The notes under the pieces: generated by a model
The model's input: the letters and a program-made list of their open reading frames with translations, nothing else
The model's database searches: none
What the model was told of the DNA's origin: nothing
In this document: positions 13,160 to 26,229 of the stretch, one piece after another
Position numbering within the stretch: position 1 is the first letter of the stretch
How the letters are laid out: every line of letters starts with the position of its first letter
Made by a program: the position numbers and the translations under genes
Assembly: GCA_012295275.1 (NCBI GenBank)
Contig: CM022670.1
Span: 18,816,698-18,880,697, forward strand
DNA: 64,000 nt
Origin: Chrysomallon squamiferum
Taxonomy: Eukaryota > Mollusca > Gastropoda > Neomphalida > Peltospiridae
Direction: 5' to 3'

Positions 13160-13397
13160 AAAAGTCTGTGTGTATGGATGGATGGATGTGTATCTACGTG
13201 AATGTTTTTTTCTTCTAGATTGAAAAAGTTGATTTAATTTGTTCTGAATTTTTCAGCAAAGTTTATCTTTATAATCAGACAAGATACAGAGATGAGTGTT
13301 GTGTCAAAAGTTTTAAAGGATGTGAACATATCACTGTGAAGGATCACAAAGGAAAATATGAAAAAATATAGTTTTTTACTGTTTGAAAAGAAATCAA
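13160..13397 (+). other. 3' end of the first duplicated unit
   Basis: Similarity with the second unit (39520-39784) continues beyond the polyadenylation signal. It runs through a (GGAT)n stretch and the block TCTAGATTGAAAAAGTTGAT, then stops after TTTGAAAAGAAATCAA. This marks the downstream edge of the duplicated block. I see no coding sequence here. Confidence 0.6.
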
Positions 13398-13564
13398 TGA
13401 ACTCAGTGTAATATATTGACCTTAGGTGTATGTCTTACTTGACACAACATTATTGGCTGCAGATGTCCAACAAAATTGGCGCTTAGCCAATCAGTGAATG
13501 GTCATAACAACTACAAGGATAATCATAAATGAGTATGTTATCAGTATCGTTTCATTTTATAATG

Positions 13565-13566
<2 letters not shown>

Positions 13567-13604
<38 letters not shown>
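13567..13604. repeat. (TG)n microsatellite
   Basis: Uninterrupted TG dinucleotides followed by a TATATACATG tract. Simple sequence in intergenic DNA, with no gene nearby. Confidence 0.9.
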
Positions 13605-13609
<5 letters not shown>

Positions 13610-13794
13610 CATGTATATGTATATATCATTTTATAATGTTTATATATGTATATACATACATATTGTTATTTGACACTGCATAAGTCTATGTTATGGGAGT
13701 GTGTCCTTCTGCATAGTTCGGTTATTTATCTACACCTGCTTCTGAATAGTCCAGAAGAGACTGGGAACAGTGTGTTCACTGAAAATCTAAAACT

Positions 13795-14018
13795 GAAAAA
13801 AATTAACATGTTAATCAGAGCAAGCTGTTGTGAAGCACTTGTGTTCACCTTTAAAGACAACATTTATAATTGTTATCCTGGAATAATTTTTATTGGAAAT
13901 TAACAAACCAAGGGAAATAATCGAGTCTCGATTTTTAACATAATTATATAACAGTTCATAAGGGGCCTGACAATCAGACGTGCTTCACAACAGCTTGCTC
14001 TGACACGTTAATTTTTTT
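13795..14018. repeat. MITE-like inverted repeat, also present in receptor copy 2
   Basis: Two roughly 40-bp arms, 13795-13838 and 13977-14018, are near-perfect reverse complements sharing the core GTGCTTCACAACAGCTTGCT. They enclose about 140 bp of AT-rich sequence. A single arm recurs at 34116-34165, inside the extra segment of receptor copy 2, so this is a mobile or dispersed family. No transposase is seen and target-site duplications are unclear. Confidence 0.6.
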
Positions 14019-16473
14019 CCATCAGATCGAATAATAAATACTTAAATATAGGATTTAATAAAATAATAAAAAAAAAATTAGTTAAAAAGTTGTTACTGAA
14101 ATTTAAAAATAGCCATTAATTGAAAAACTGAACTATGTGTTTTTCATTTTCACTTTTTGATTTCATCTTCTTCCCAAAGTGTCTTTTCAAAAATGGAAAT
14201 GCGGTTGATATGAAAAGGCACAAAACCTGTGCAACCGTATGTAATTACAAAATAAAGGTTCATTGATAAATTAAATTATGCATTGCCATACCACTATCCA
14301 TTTTAAAAGTATTATATTATATAAAAAAAAAAAATATTTTTAAAAATCATCAAACCTTTTCTCTCGTGTAAATATCCGAATTTCTCTCAGAATAAATAAT
14401 TTCAAAGATCACCTTAAATTTAAAATAAACGATTGTAGACTGTGTTTATAATTATTTATAATTATTTTTAAGTAACGTAACCATTGTTCTAGTCTGAAAA
14501 ATAATGAAACTTTGATAAAATAATGACTCTTCACAAGTGTATTTTGAATCTTTATCAACCAATTTTACCATTCCCGCATCATCACCATAAAATCTATCGT
14601 ATTCTCATATGAACAAAAACAAAGTCTCTTAAATATTACCAAGATAAAATATATATTTTTTTTATCTAAGAACGTCTCAAAACAAATGTATACAATGACG
14701 TATATACACACAAATCACGTTCCATCTAAGAAAAAAAAACATATAATGGATTTGTAATAGTAAAAATATTTTCTAAATCAATACGAATACGAATTCTTTT
14801 CTTTTTAAATTATTATTATTAGTAGTAGTAATATTATTATTATTTATTTTTTTTTTTTTTTTTTTTTTTATTATTGCCTAAGAAAATACAGAGTACAGAT
14901 GATATAAAGATTTTTAAATTTAAATAACAACAACAATATACATACTGAATTATTAAAATATATACATAAAATACAGTCGTAAAATTCTGTCTGTTTTTTT
15001 TTTTTTTTAACTTTCAGACGAGCTGATGGTATTAGTAGTATTTGTAGAAGTATATGAAAATAAATTTTGGAACTATTTTTTCAGAAAAAAAATGCGAATT
15101 ACTCAAAAAAATTAATGCACAACTGAAAAATGTTACTGAAACTCTCTCTATAAAAAAAAAAAAAAAAAACATTGTAAAGAAAACAAATTTTGTTCTCCTA
15201 ATCATTATTCTCTGTAGTTAAAAAAAAGTTATTAAATCTGAATTCATGGTTTCATTCTAATTAATAAAATGACTGACTGTTTTTATAATTACATTAATGT
15301 AAAAAGTCCTAATTCAGATGAAATTATGGAAACATTCATTATCTGTATAAATAATAATTGATCCGTAATTTCTTTTTTCTTTTAAGGAATAATTTTGTTG
15401 ATTAACATAAAACCAGTGGGCACTTTCCCGTTCCAGCCAGTGTTATTCGACTGTTGTATTAGATGCCGCTCTATATTTTTTTCTTGTTAGTGAAAAGATG
15501 TGGATAAAAGATTAAGTGTGGTTAATTTGAAAGAGCAGACAATGATATGGCGACAGCAAATTTAACAGTCTCGAACATACTTATCTGCTTTTTCGTAATC
15601 AGTGAAAAGCTTTATAAAAAGTATACATATATACGTCAGTCATAATAATAATCATCATCGTCATCATTTCCAATTAAGCAACACAAATAGGCAATAATTT
15701 ACACACTCGCAAGAATAATAACAATTAAAAATATGATTTTAATACTCGTAACGGCAACTGTCGTTGAAGCAAGAAAAGAAAATGTCTATTGAACCAATTA
15801 TCGTATGATTTGTAATATAATATAACATTCCCAGTAAGAAATGAATCAAAATATCCTTATATGAATGGGTTTGGTTTAAATGCACCGTAACCACCACAAG
15901 CAGAATGTAACAAAATATTTATTATATTTAACTAACTTTGTTTCAAGTTTACCGAATATCTTTTCTTTTCTTTGTATATGTCTCTGTTTGCATGTTTGTA
16001 CTTGTGCATCTACAAAAAGTCATCATAATTAAGTGCATATTTATCTAGTCTAATTTATTTATATATTACAAATTTTATATGATAGTTATTGATGAACTCC
16101 GAGAATTTCGAATAAATGGCTGCTGACCTGATATTTCAGTTTTGATTTTGTTATTCATTAACTAACTTATATTTCATAATGAATAATAAAATTGACCAAA
16201 AAAGTTAGGCTGTATATCTCTAAAGAATATGACATAATGTTTCAATTATCAGTTAATTTACAGATATACATGTAGATTTGTGAACTTGTTACTTTGAAAG
16301 ATGTTTCTGTTTAATTTAGGTTTTTGTTGACATTACTATCAGAATATATAGAAATATCATTAAAAAGTATATCCTGTTAGTAGGATTTAAACAATGAAAA
16401 TAATATTTCTCAGTCTTTTTTCATCAAGTTTTTTCATTGTTCATTTTTCTTACATCATCCCTTCTAAAATGCT
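14019..16473. other. Intergenic, no gene recognised
   Basis: AT-rich sequence with poly-A and poly-T runs near 14320, 14840-14870, 14997-15010 and 15153-15170 and short ATT repeats. No spliced or unspliced coding segment could be supported on either strand, and no RNA gene was recognised. Confidence 0.6.
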
Positions 16474-16911
16474 TCACAAAAAGAGAAGGAAAAAAGGAAT
16501 CAATTCATTCGACCATTGTTTCTTAATACAACCCGTGGAACGCTGTAAAACCCAAACTGGGTAGCGCGAAGTCCGTTTGCTTCTGTACTTCTTGGAACCA
16601 TCATGTTTCCTGCTAGACTGGAAGACTGATCGTCGAATTTGATGAATCGGAACAATGGCGCTTTTGTTATGTACATTCCCAAATGGATGCTGGTTGAAAT
16701 CATCGGAGAACGTTTCTTGCAGTTCGTCCACTATCCTTCCATTGACCTCTGTGCGCCACATCGTCCACAGATGTAGGTTTCTCATTGGATCAAAAGTCTT
16801 GCTTAAGTTGTGAAGGGAATGGGGGAAGGCCAGATGGGATGCTAGGTGAACAGATGGATTGATGGGTTGCTTTTTGAGATACGTAAATGGATAGTTGAAT
16901 GGCGTGTGCAT
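16474..16911 (-). CDS. Doubtful 145-codon ORF or decayed exon, unrecognised
   Basis: An ATG-to-stop reading frame of 145 codons lies in a patch that is visibly richer in G and C than its surroundings. This is unlike the low-complexity ORFs elsewhere in the spacer. The predicted product has no signal peptide and no domain I recognise. The middle reads as an ordinary soluble protein (for example HLWTMWRTEVNGRIVDELQE). An overlapping frame at 16500-16703 also reads plausibly (for example GLRATQFGFYSVPRVVLRNN), which could mean a frameshifted pseudogene. A splice acceptor for a neighbouring exon was not identified. It may be a terminal exon, a retrocopy fragment or chance. Confidence 0.25.
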   Translation of the reverse strand: MHTPFNYPFTYLKKQPINPSVHLASHLAFPHSLHNLSKTFDPMRNLHLWTMWRTEVNGRIVDELQETFSDDFNQHPFGNVHNKSAIVPIHQIRRSVFQSSRKHDGSKKYRSKRTSRYPVWVLQRSTGCIKKQWSNELIPFFLLFL

Positions 16912-18281
16912 GTACGAATCTATATTTGAATGTATGTATGTATCTATATATTTATGTATGTATGCATCTATGTATGTATGTATGCATGTATGTAAATGTG
17001 CGGGCGTATGTGTGTATGTGTGTGAGAAAGAGTGTTTGTTACTATAGTTGTTATTGAATTATATCAATTTTGAATTTCTGAAGGAAGTAAAGTTATGAGT
17101 CACTGGTTATGCTTTATATTAAGAATATTATTATTCAACATTTCAGTGTTTATTTCAAATATGGTAAGTTAATATTGCCAAGTTTTATCTAATTCATTTT
17201 TTCTTTCGTTATTTTTATTATTATTATTTTTTTGTTTGTTGTTGGTTTTTTTGTTGGTTTTTTGGCTGTTGGTTTTTTCAAGCAATGAATTCATTATAAT
17301 ATATTCTGGCGTATAATTCATTCATGTATAATCAGTACATGCACAGACCCACTAATCTTTGGCACGTCGGCCTGAAGTTAAATAGCACGGCGCCTTACTG
17401 CCATGTCATATCAAATCAGAACTTTAAATCAACCAGATTTTGTAACAACACACATTTTAATAACATTGTCTTCACAGAAGTAGCAACAACTGAATGAGTC
17501 TATGCAACAGAGTGGCGAAGGCTTCATATTAAGGTCAGCCTATTTCGGTTACATTTTTATTTTACGATGACTGAGCAATCCCTTTTGATTGCTACGTGTT
17601 TTTATCTTTCCATCAACGTCTTTAATATAACGCAAACAACGACAGTCAGAAATAAAGAAATACTTTCATCTAAGTATTAAAATAATTTTACTTGTTCTAT
17701 ACCAAATGGCGTTAATTAAAAAAAATCAAAATAAATGATTTTATTCTTATTGCTTCTTTGTTACTGTCTTTTATTTTATTATTTTCGTTGATTTATTTAA
17801 ATAATATTAATAAATTTATACTGTGATGGATAAATGGGAACAAATAATCCTTTTATATTATTAAAGCACATTTTCAATCTGATCTACAGTTTGTAAAAAC
17901 ATATAAAAATCAGAAAATTAGATAATTTTTAAAAGCAATCTAGAGAAATATCAAACTGAGATTCAAAATTTATATTATAAACATTTTAACAATTCAGAAA
18001 TAATACTCTCAAATATGCTTCCAACATAAAGTAATACAAAGCATTAAAGGTATGTTAGTTACCTTAAACTTTGAAATTAGATGGAAGTGATAACTTCAAA
18101 GATTAATATGACCTAACAGCAGCAATTTAAAGTGACTGAAATCACCACTCCCCTCAAATATACAGCAAATGAATCAGTCTTAATGAAGTAAGGATGTTTG
18201 AATAGATTATATTAGTAATTAAATATATTATTTGTTTTTGATGTTATATTTTTAAAGATTTATAAAGCATTACAGAGATGG

Positions 18282-18334
<53 letters not shown>

Positions 18335-19063
18335 CATACTTTAATTATTTATTTTTATTCATATATGTATATATTTTTTTTTTTTTTAAATTTCATGCTT
18401 AATGTAAAATACTTAGTTACGTACTACATAATATAAAACCTATAAATATATATTTTGAAATATTCCACCATTATTATTTTTGCTTCCAATACAAGGTTAA
18501 ATAAAAATATTTCGACTGGAATGTTGTCACAGAATGCTTTAAAACGAACACTGATGTAATAACTTCTTTTTCTTGCATCGATTAATACGTAATTAGAACA
18601 CACTTCGTGTATGAAGTCGGAATCAAAATAAGAAAATGACGTAATGTAAAAATGCCTGGAGAACACCTATTCCTCGGAAATTTGAATAATACCCATGTTT
18701 AGAAAAACAATAAATATTACAGCATACAATGTTATTGTTACGGAAAGCATTCATTAAATGCAACTTGGTGTTTACGAACACGTAAGTTCTATATATATAT
18801 TTAGTAGTCTATTGTATTCAAATGGGGAATATATTTTCTCATGTATCAGGAAGATATTAATGAAAAAACGTACTGGATAGCTGACAAGTGTATATTTAGC
18901 ACTATATCCGAAATGAGTGCCAGATGATTATATTATTTTATCGACCGCTGAATATGAGATTATTATATTTTGTTACCGGTGTTTTGTAACCAAGTTAATG
19001 GTTCTCTTTGAATTTTTTTTTCTTTACTGGTTTCGTATCCAGGTTATAAACTTGGCAATGTTG

Positions 19064-19142
<79 letters not shown>

Positions 19143-21180
19143 TTTTATTATATTTTATTTTATTTTATTTTATTTTTTATTTTTTATTGTTATTATTATC
19201 CCCCCATCTTAATATTCAGTTTAACAACAGAAGTGCAATTGTTATAATTGATGATCACCCATTTCTCTGTGGACCTGTTTGGTTTAATGTTTCTTCTAGT
19301 TTTATGAAAATGTTCAGTAATCTGTCTCCAAGAATGTGACAGTGTCAGTCCACGGATTTGAAGGGGTAAAATGTTACATTTTAAGCAACTGTTGTGATAT
19401 TGGTTTGAAAACTGAAACGACAAGTTTCAACTTACTTTATTTCTGTGCGCCTATACAGTGTCCTATACCTCTTCGCACCAACCCGTCTTTCTTACAGGCG
19501 TCATTCTGTGATTTGGCTATACCTGAGAACTTTTTTTTTTTTTTTTTTTTTGTAATTACACTGCCATATACCAAATATAGTCATTAATCTTACCTAGGTG
19601 GGCACCTTATCTTTGAATTACTATTAGACAAAACTGTTTACAAAACAAAGTCAAGAGTTCATTGCCATGTCTGTAAACACGCTAGGACAGGACAATAGTC
19701 TTCTACCTGTAGATATTAGCAACACAGGCTTCAGACAAACATACGATTTAATTTTATAAGTTGGACCATCAGGTGAGAAACCAGAACTTTATTTTATCAT
19801 TATGGCCAAAACTAGGAAACCATCCGTTAAGCCAACAGAACAAATCTGTGATCATCTATGAGAGATGAATCAATTCGAAAATATCTTCTAGACTTTTGAG
19901 TACTGTGCAATAAATGTTCTTTCATGAGTCTAACCGTAGCAGAGGAAATCGAAGACCGCATTAAACATTTATAATACCACCGTTTCAAAATTGTTGTGGT
20001 CGTTGTTATCGGTGAGAAGAAGAATCAGGGTGTCCTGGTATCAAGCAGGTGTGCATGAGAACTTTGCAACGTGTACCTATCAAAATGATCCATATTTTGC
20101 AGGGCGCAAGTGTTTGATGTATTATACATGGAATAATGTGACTGGTTAGAAGTTAATACACAAAATGACAGTTTCATCAGATGTACGTTACATGTAGCTC
20201 AGTGGTTCGAAAAACAACAACAGCATAAAAAAAGAAAATGTATGTTAGAGCCATTAAAGAGCTAAAAACAAATCATTCTTTAACTTAAAAAAAAAAAAAA
20301 AAGACATATTTTTTTATTTGTTGTGTTAATGTATTAGCCAGTATTCTTGATTTTTAGGTTTATAATAAATTTTTGTAATGACATGGGTTAATTCATTTAC
20401 TATTGAATTTTTAAAAGGTAGCAAGAAGTGAAAGTTTGTTGACAATACAGCAGTAATTTCAAGAATTATTGTACATAATAATTTTATGTTATAGCCTGAG
20501 TTTGTATCCACATAATGCATTTTGATTTAAGCATTTCAGAAGAAATAAAATAAAACCTAAACATGCTGTGTTTATATACTCTTTCCATTGTAAATCTTTT
20601 CAGACTGTTGTGGTTATTCTTCAGGAACTAAATTAACGTTTCATCAGATCTTCTTGAAATATCTATTTAACAGATATTCTGTGTTATCAGTGGATACATA
20701 CATATTCTGTTATCGCAGTGCTATTTTAATATTCACCAACTGAGCTTTGGTATTCTAGCAGAGTTTTGTGTCCTTAACTGTTGTCTGTGTGCAGAAAATG
20801 TTAATCTTTTTAATGTGAACTTGCTGCATGATAATAAAACTGTAATAAATGTATCTATGTTTCTGTATATGTATGCGTTATAATGTATGTATTTATGTAT
20901 CTATGTATACATGTATGGGTGGGTCTGTTTGTATGTATGGGTGTTGTGTTGTATATGTGTGTCTACATGTATGTATGTATGTACGTGTAACTAACTACCT
21001 GTGCTCGTGTGTATGTGTAAGTACCTGTGCTCATGTGTATGTGTAAGTGTGTGTATTAGTGTTTGTATAACGTGTTTGATAGTTTTCTTTAGTAATATGC
21101 AGAACACACAAATTATCAGTCTAGTTCCTGTACTAAGCAGTCATTGTTGTCTTCACATCAGCAATAAAATAATACTAGCC
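16912..21180. other. Intergenic, microsatellite-rich, no gene recognised
   Basis: Contains (TATG)n around 16930-16995 and 20850-20990, TTA repeats at 18283-18333 and 19061-19200, a T-run at 19532-19550 and an A-run near 20287-20301. The ORFs crossing these tracts translate to Leu/Ile/Phe or Cys/Met-rich low-complexity strings and are not genes. Nothing else is supported. Confidence 0.6.
19061..19200. repeat. Compound (TTA)n-(TTTA)n-(TTTTA)n microsatellite
   Basis: About 140 bases of changing unit length: ATT trinucleotides, then TTTA tetranucleotides, then TTTTA pentanucleotides. This is the longest pure simple repeat of its type in the spacer. Confidence 0.9.
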
Positions 21181-21181
21181 C

Positions 21182-21489
21182 TGTTAGGATGCACCATAAC
21201 GGTATATTGTATTTCTGTGTCACATGGAATGTACGAAAGCACACTCTCTATATTATCTATTATATACATAGGCCTATATAGTGAATACATATTATTTTTC
21301 CTTCGTGATGAATTTGGTTTATGTATATGGCAGAAACATTATTTGTAGTATTTAATGTTCAAAAATATTCAAGCCTAGAGAATATTCTAAATAATCATAA
21401 TAAACTTTTCAGCATTGCTTGATACTTTTGATCAGTTGGAATCGGAGTAAGATTTACAACTGAACTGTTTCCTTTAAAGACCGATCTAA

Positions 21490-21531
<42 letters not shown>

Positions 21532-21750
21532 GTTCTCTTAACACAAATAAGGAAATAAGCAGTAAGTTATAATTCTCTGACCTAATATTAGACTAATAGT
21601 GCATCCTAACCGGGCGCGTACTACGCGAGCGACGCAAGCGTTATTATTTTTTTTTTTTAAACAAACCATTGTTTTCAGCTGGTGCATCCTAACTGCACGC
21701 GTACGGCACGACAGTTTTAGCGTTCGCGTGCAGTTAGGATACAGCATTAC
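21182..21750. repeat. GC-rich inverted-repeat (MITE-like) element cluster
   Basis: The word GTTAGGATGCAC at about 21183 is answered by GTGCATCCTAAC at about 21599 and again at about 21683. The last segment (about 21685-21742) is itself a palindrome, reading ATCCTAACTGCACGCG in one direction and CGCGTGCAGTTAGGAT in the other. The interior at 21609-21640 is rich in CpG-containing GCG words, in sharp contrast to the AT-rich flanks. A (TG)n tract lies between at 21492-21532. This fits nested or tandem non-autonomous DNA transposons. No transposase is present. Confidence 0.55.
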
Positions 21751-22860
21751 ATGAACACCCATAGTTAAATTTCTCAGAAGTTAGTTACTTATATATTTTA
21801 TTATTTGTATTAACCCAATATTGTTCTTCGAACAAGGCTGAAATCTGTATTTAACGGAGCATAAAGCACATCTTGAATGACGTCGTATATATTTTTTTCT
21901 GTTTCTTTAACTTAGCAAATTGGTCATAACTAAAAAAGCCACGGACTGCAATTTAGGTTATACCTACTTGTAGAATCCGCATGTAGCTTTTTTTTTTTTT
22001 TTTTCTTCTTATTATGATATTTAATATTGCTGTACTATTTAGGTACAGTTTTTGAAAATGTCAAAAACATATTTATTATAAACCTAAATGGCTTATTTTA
22101 CTACAGTTTAACATCTCGTAATTAACCTGTATGCATCATTAAAGTAAGTAAATATGTTAACCATTCATTTCTACAAATATTCCTAACAGTATGTATTAAT
22201 TAAATATCTACTGTTGGTTAATAGCAATCCGATTTCTGAAATCACCTAACAATTAACAATAATTAGCGAGAGACAAAAGGAATTTTTGTCAGCTACGCTC
22301 TGCTGACTCAGGGAAATATATTTTGCCATATCTTTGTTTAAGTCGGAAGCAGGGAACAAATGGTTATCCTGTTTCTGTAAGCACTGTTTGATTTGTTGAT
22401 CAGTTTGATTTAACCTGTATATGCTCCATAGAGAGTTAACCTGTTAGGGAAAATTAAAAGAATTAAGAATTATAGTATTTCATTTATCGCCAACTCCCAC
22501 GTCCTCAACCACTAAATAATAAGTATACATGTGTAAAATATATAATTATCTTTTAATATAAATATTGTGTTTTGTTTTGGTGTTCATAATGCATACTTGA
22601 TATCTGTAGCATATACAAATATATGTATCTATTATAATCACCCGTTACAATTTGTTAATTACACAGTCAGCGGGTTCACGAAAGGATGCAATCCCTAGAC
22701 AAGGAACGAGCCATATTTTAATAGGGTCGTTAGCACTTGAAAGCTAACTTCTCCATGACAATTAAGAACTATTTTATTTGGATGTATAGCGACGACGAAG
22801 TACTACCATCGCGGCATGATGATAAATAAAACAGTTGATTCCATTTAGTTCTTGTTGTTG

Positions 22861-22919
<59 letters not shown>

Positions 22920-23236
22920 GAACGCATTGTTCATGTGCACTGTTTAATAATAAACCCAAGCTTTCTTTGTACTTGTTCAAACTGTGGTTTGAGAAATGAC
23001 ATACTACGCATGCGCAGAAAAAAAAAAAAAAACACACTTTAACTGGCACAGCAACCGAAACCAAAACAACTGCTGAATACCATTTATCTTTATAATGTTT
23101 TTAGATTTGTAAAATTTAATACATATTGCTAAAAATGTTCAGATTACTTTCAGTTATCATTTTCTGTTTTAGTTTCTGTTTTGGTTTTCCGAAATGGCCA
23201 GAACATCAGAACAACGCAGTAACTCTGAGTAAGTTG

Positions 23237-23287
<51 letters not shown>

Positions 23288-24110
23288 AAGTAATTGATAA
23301 CCCGATGAAGGTATGACTATATCAGTATCACTCATTCTTTTACGTAATCGTGTACAGAGTACATGTTTATTTATATTACTAATGATTCTAGTAATAGCTT
23401 TAAAAAAGAAACAACCTATTACAGCTAATGCAGGGTACTTTTCACAGAATTAATACAATTATTGAATTAATAAATTGTTAATAGTTATCTTTTTGTTGAT
23501 TAACAGGTGTGTCACGTCATATAGCATGACAAATATGTTATTATTATTTGTTATTTTTTCATATTGGTTTAAAATTCATTTCTTCTTTGTTACATATATT
23601 TTATTATTTTATTTAAATAAATATGAAAAATCTTATCCTTTTTTAAAAATATATTTGTCATTTGGTTTGAAAATACGATATAATGCAAGTGAATATATAG
23701 GCCTAATAGATAAAAAAAAAAAAAAAAAAAAAACCCCTTGAATGTGTATTTATGTTTGTTTATGTGCATTAATTAATGTTAATTAATCAAAATATTATAT
23801 ATAAAATAATGTCTAGCATCTTATTCAAATATTGTTTACATTATTTTCAGATTATTGGTAACCAGCTAGTAATTAAAAAAAATAAAAAATAAATTAAAAA
23901 TTAAAAATAATGTTATCAGTATATTATCATTTGATATTTCTGAAACAAGACATACTACTTAAAACATGAAAGGAGTTATTTCCTAAATTCATGGAAACCT
24001 GGAAGTGTCAAGAAACTTGATATCTGCATATGTACCAAACAAAGATGAGTTTATTGGTGAGTATATTATTAAATAATCAGTTAACTGCTTTTCTGATAGG
24101 AGAAAACAAA
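21751..24110. other. Intergenic, no gene recognised
   Basis: Contains TTG/TTA repeats at 22852-22919, (AC)n at 23240-23284 and poly-A at about 23711-23732. No coding exon or RNA gene could be supported. The duplicated receptor unit begins at about 24111. Confidence 0.6.
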
Positions 24111-25525
24111 ATCTGATATATTATTTTTAATTTAAAACAAAATTTCACAGAGAGAGAGAGACATATTTTGAAAATCATTATTTGCAGTAACCTTGTTTAC
24201 CAAAATCAGTTTTCTTTTGGTGTGCAGAAGTGAGTTGTTATTATTGATGTTGTTTGTGTTGTATTATTTTTCATTAGTTAAATACTTCTAAACTATAAAA
24301 TAGTGTAATATGAAGTTTTTACTTTTCAAATTTGTTATCTTTTAAGTTTTCTATGAAGTTTGTATTAGTCAGTTCAATGTTATGTATCAAAATATCTGGT
24401 TAATTAAAAAAAAAAAAAAAAATGTATGTATCAAAACAGAAATTAGTTTTATATAGACTATTCATAGAGTAAGTATGTATCCTATGGTGAGACATTTTAA
24501 ATTCCTTATATTGCATAATATATATATATATATATCTAATCAGTTCTAGAATATTTTTACTTTTTACATTTCTGTAAACACAACATATTTATAAATCCTG
24601 AGAAATGCTATCCTCCATGTATCCATGAATTTTTTTTGTGAGTTTCATACTTAATTATTAACAAAGATTGGTACTAAGATGTAAAGAAAATACAGTTAGT
24701 CAGAAGAGTAAATGAGTATAATTATGTCCTATTTGAATCTGGTATATCTGTACAACAAAAATAAAAACAACCTTACTATTATTCGTGTCTGTTGTTTGAA
24801 TGGGCATTATTTCCAAATATTCTAGTATTGTACTGTTATTTTCTTCTGTTCCTGTTTACAAGTGTTGAAAAAAACCACACCAAAAAAACCACCTATATAT
24901 ATATATGTATATATTTATATATGGAAAACACACCATCCAAGGAAACTGAAAGAGGGCATTTTTTTTTAAAGTTATGATGTATTGTTGTTATTTTCAATGG
25001 AACAAGTATGCATAAGTTTCTGTGCCTATTTAGATGTTCCTTTTTTCTTTCTTTTTTTCTTTTAATAAAAGTTATAACTGTCATGTCAATTTAATATTGT
25101 TCTCACTGATTTCTGAAGTAAAATATGTCCCATTCATTTATAATGTTCCTGTTTCCTTTTTCTTCAGGAAATAAATTCTCAAAGAAATTTTTGTATTGAT
25201 AACTAGTTCTTAGTAATATCTATTTATAAATGATAAATAAAATAAATGTATACATCAGTTTGATGACATCTATCTGGTCTGTATAATTGACAAGTATGGT
25301 TTTTAACTAGTTAAACTGGTGTTAAAAATTAGATATTAATTCATTATTATTAAATATAATTTATCTATTAATATTATTTTATTTGCAATTGTTTATTTTT
25401 TATTTCCTTATAAAGCAGTTGGATAAAAATTAATTAAACATTTTTTTTTATTTTTTATTTTATTTTATTGTTATTCTTTCATTCATTAATTATTTTTCAG
25501 TCTTGTTTCTTCCCACAGGAAATCT

Positions 25526-25936
25526 ATGGATTTAATTAACATTATTTTACTGTTTGGAATTTTTACAGTAATTGTTGCTAGACGACCAAGTAAGTATATT
25601 TCATTTTGTTTTTATTCATTTTCTTTTATAAAACTGATTTTCCTTTTGTAAAATTTTAGTATAAGCAGTGTTGTTGTTGTTGTTGTTTTATTCCTTTTTT
25701 TCTTACTTTTTTTTAGTATATAATTTTATTTTATTTCATTTCATCTGCTGCTTTTTGTTTTAATTTAATTATTTTGTTAGTTATAAAATTACATTAATAT
25801 GTTTAAAACAAGAATTTTAAAAATGTTAAATAAAATTAAAAATTTATGTTAAATAATGATTATAATTTTCTTTTTTGTTGTTGAATAGTTTTTTGTGTTA
25901 ATTTTTGTTTAATAATTTCAGTTACATATATTATTT

Positions 25937-25976
<40 letters not shown>

Positions 25977-26195
25977 CATAAAAAAGAAAAGACCAAACTC
26001 AAATAAAATTATCATTAGATGATAGAATAAACCAAGAAGATAAAATTTAGTGACACACACACACTCATTGTACATTATAATAAAGTTTACAGAGATTTTT
26101 TTTGAATGACATCTTATTTAGCTCTATGAATATGTTTTAAATACTGTCAGTTTTATTTATTTTTAAATTTATTAATTTTATGATTTATATATATA

Positions 26196-26229
<34 letters not shown>

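Noticed and set aside
18917-19339. 140-codon plus-strand ORF
   Set aside because: Most of it is Leu/Ile/Phe strings from the TTA/TTTA microsatellite.
20849-21348. Overlapping Cys/Met/Val-rich ORFs
   Set aside because: They derive from TATG/TGTG repeats, with no coding composition and no splice partners.
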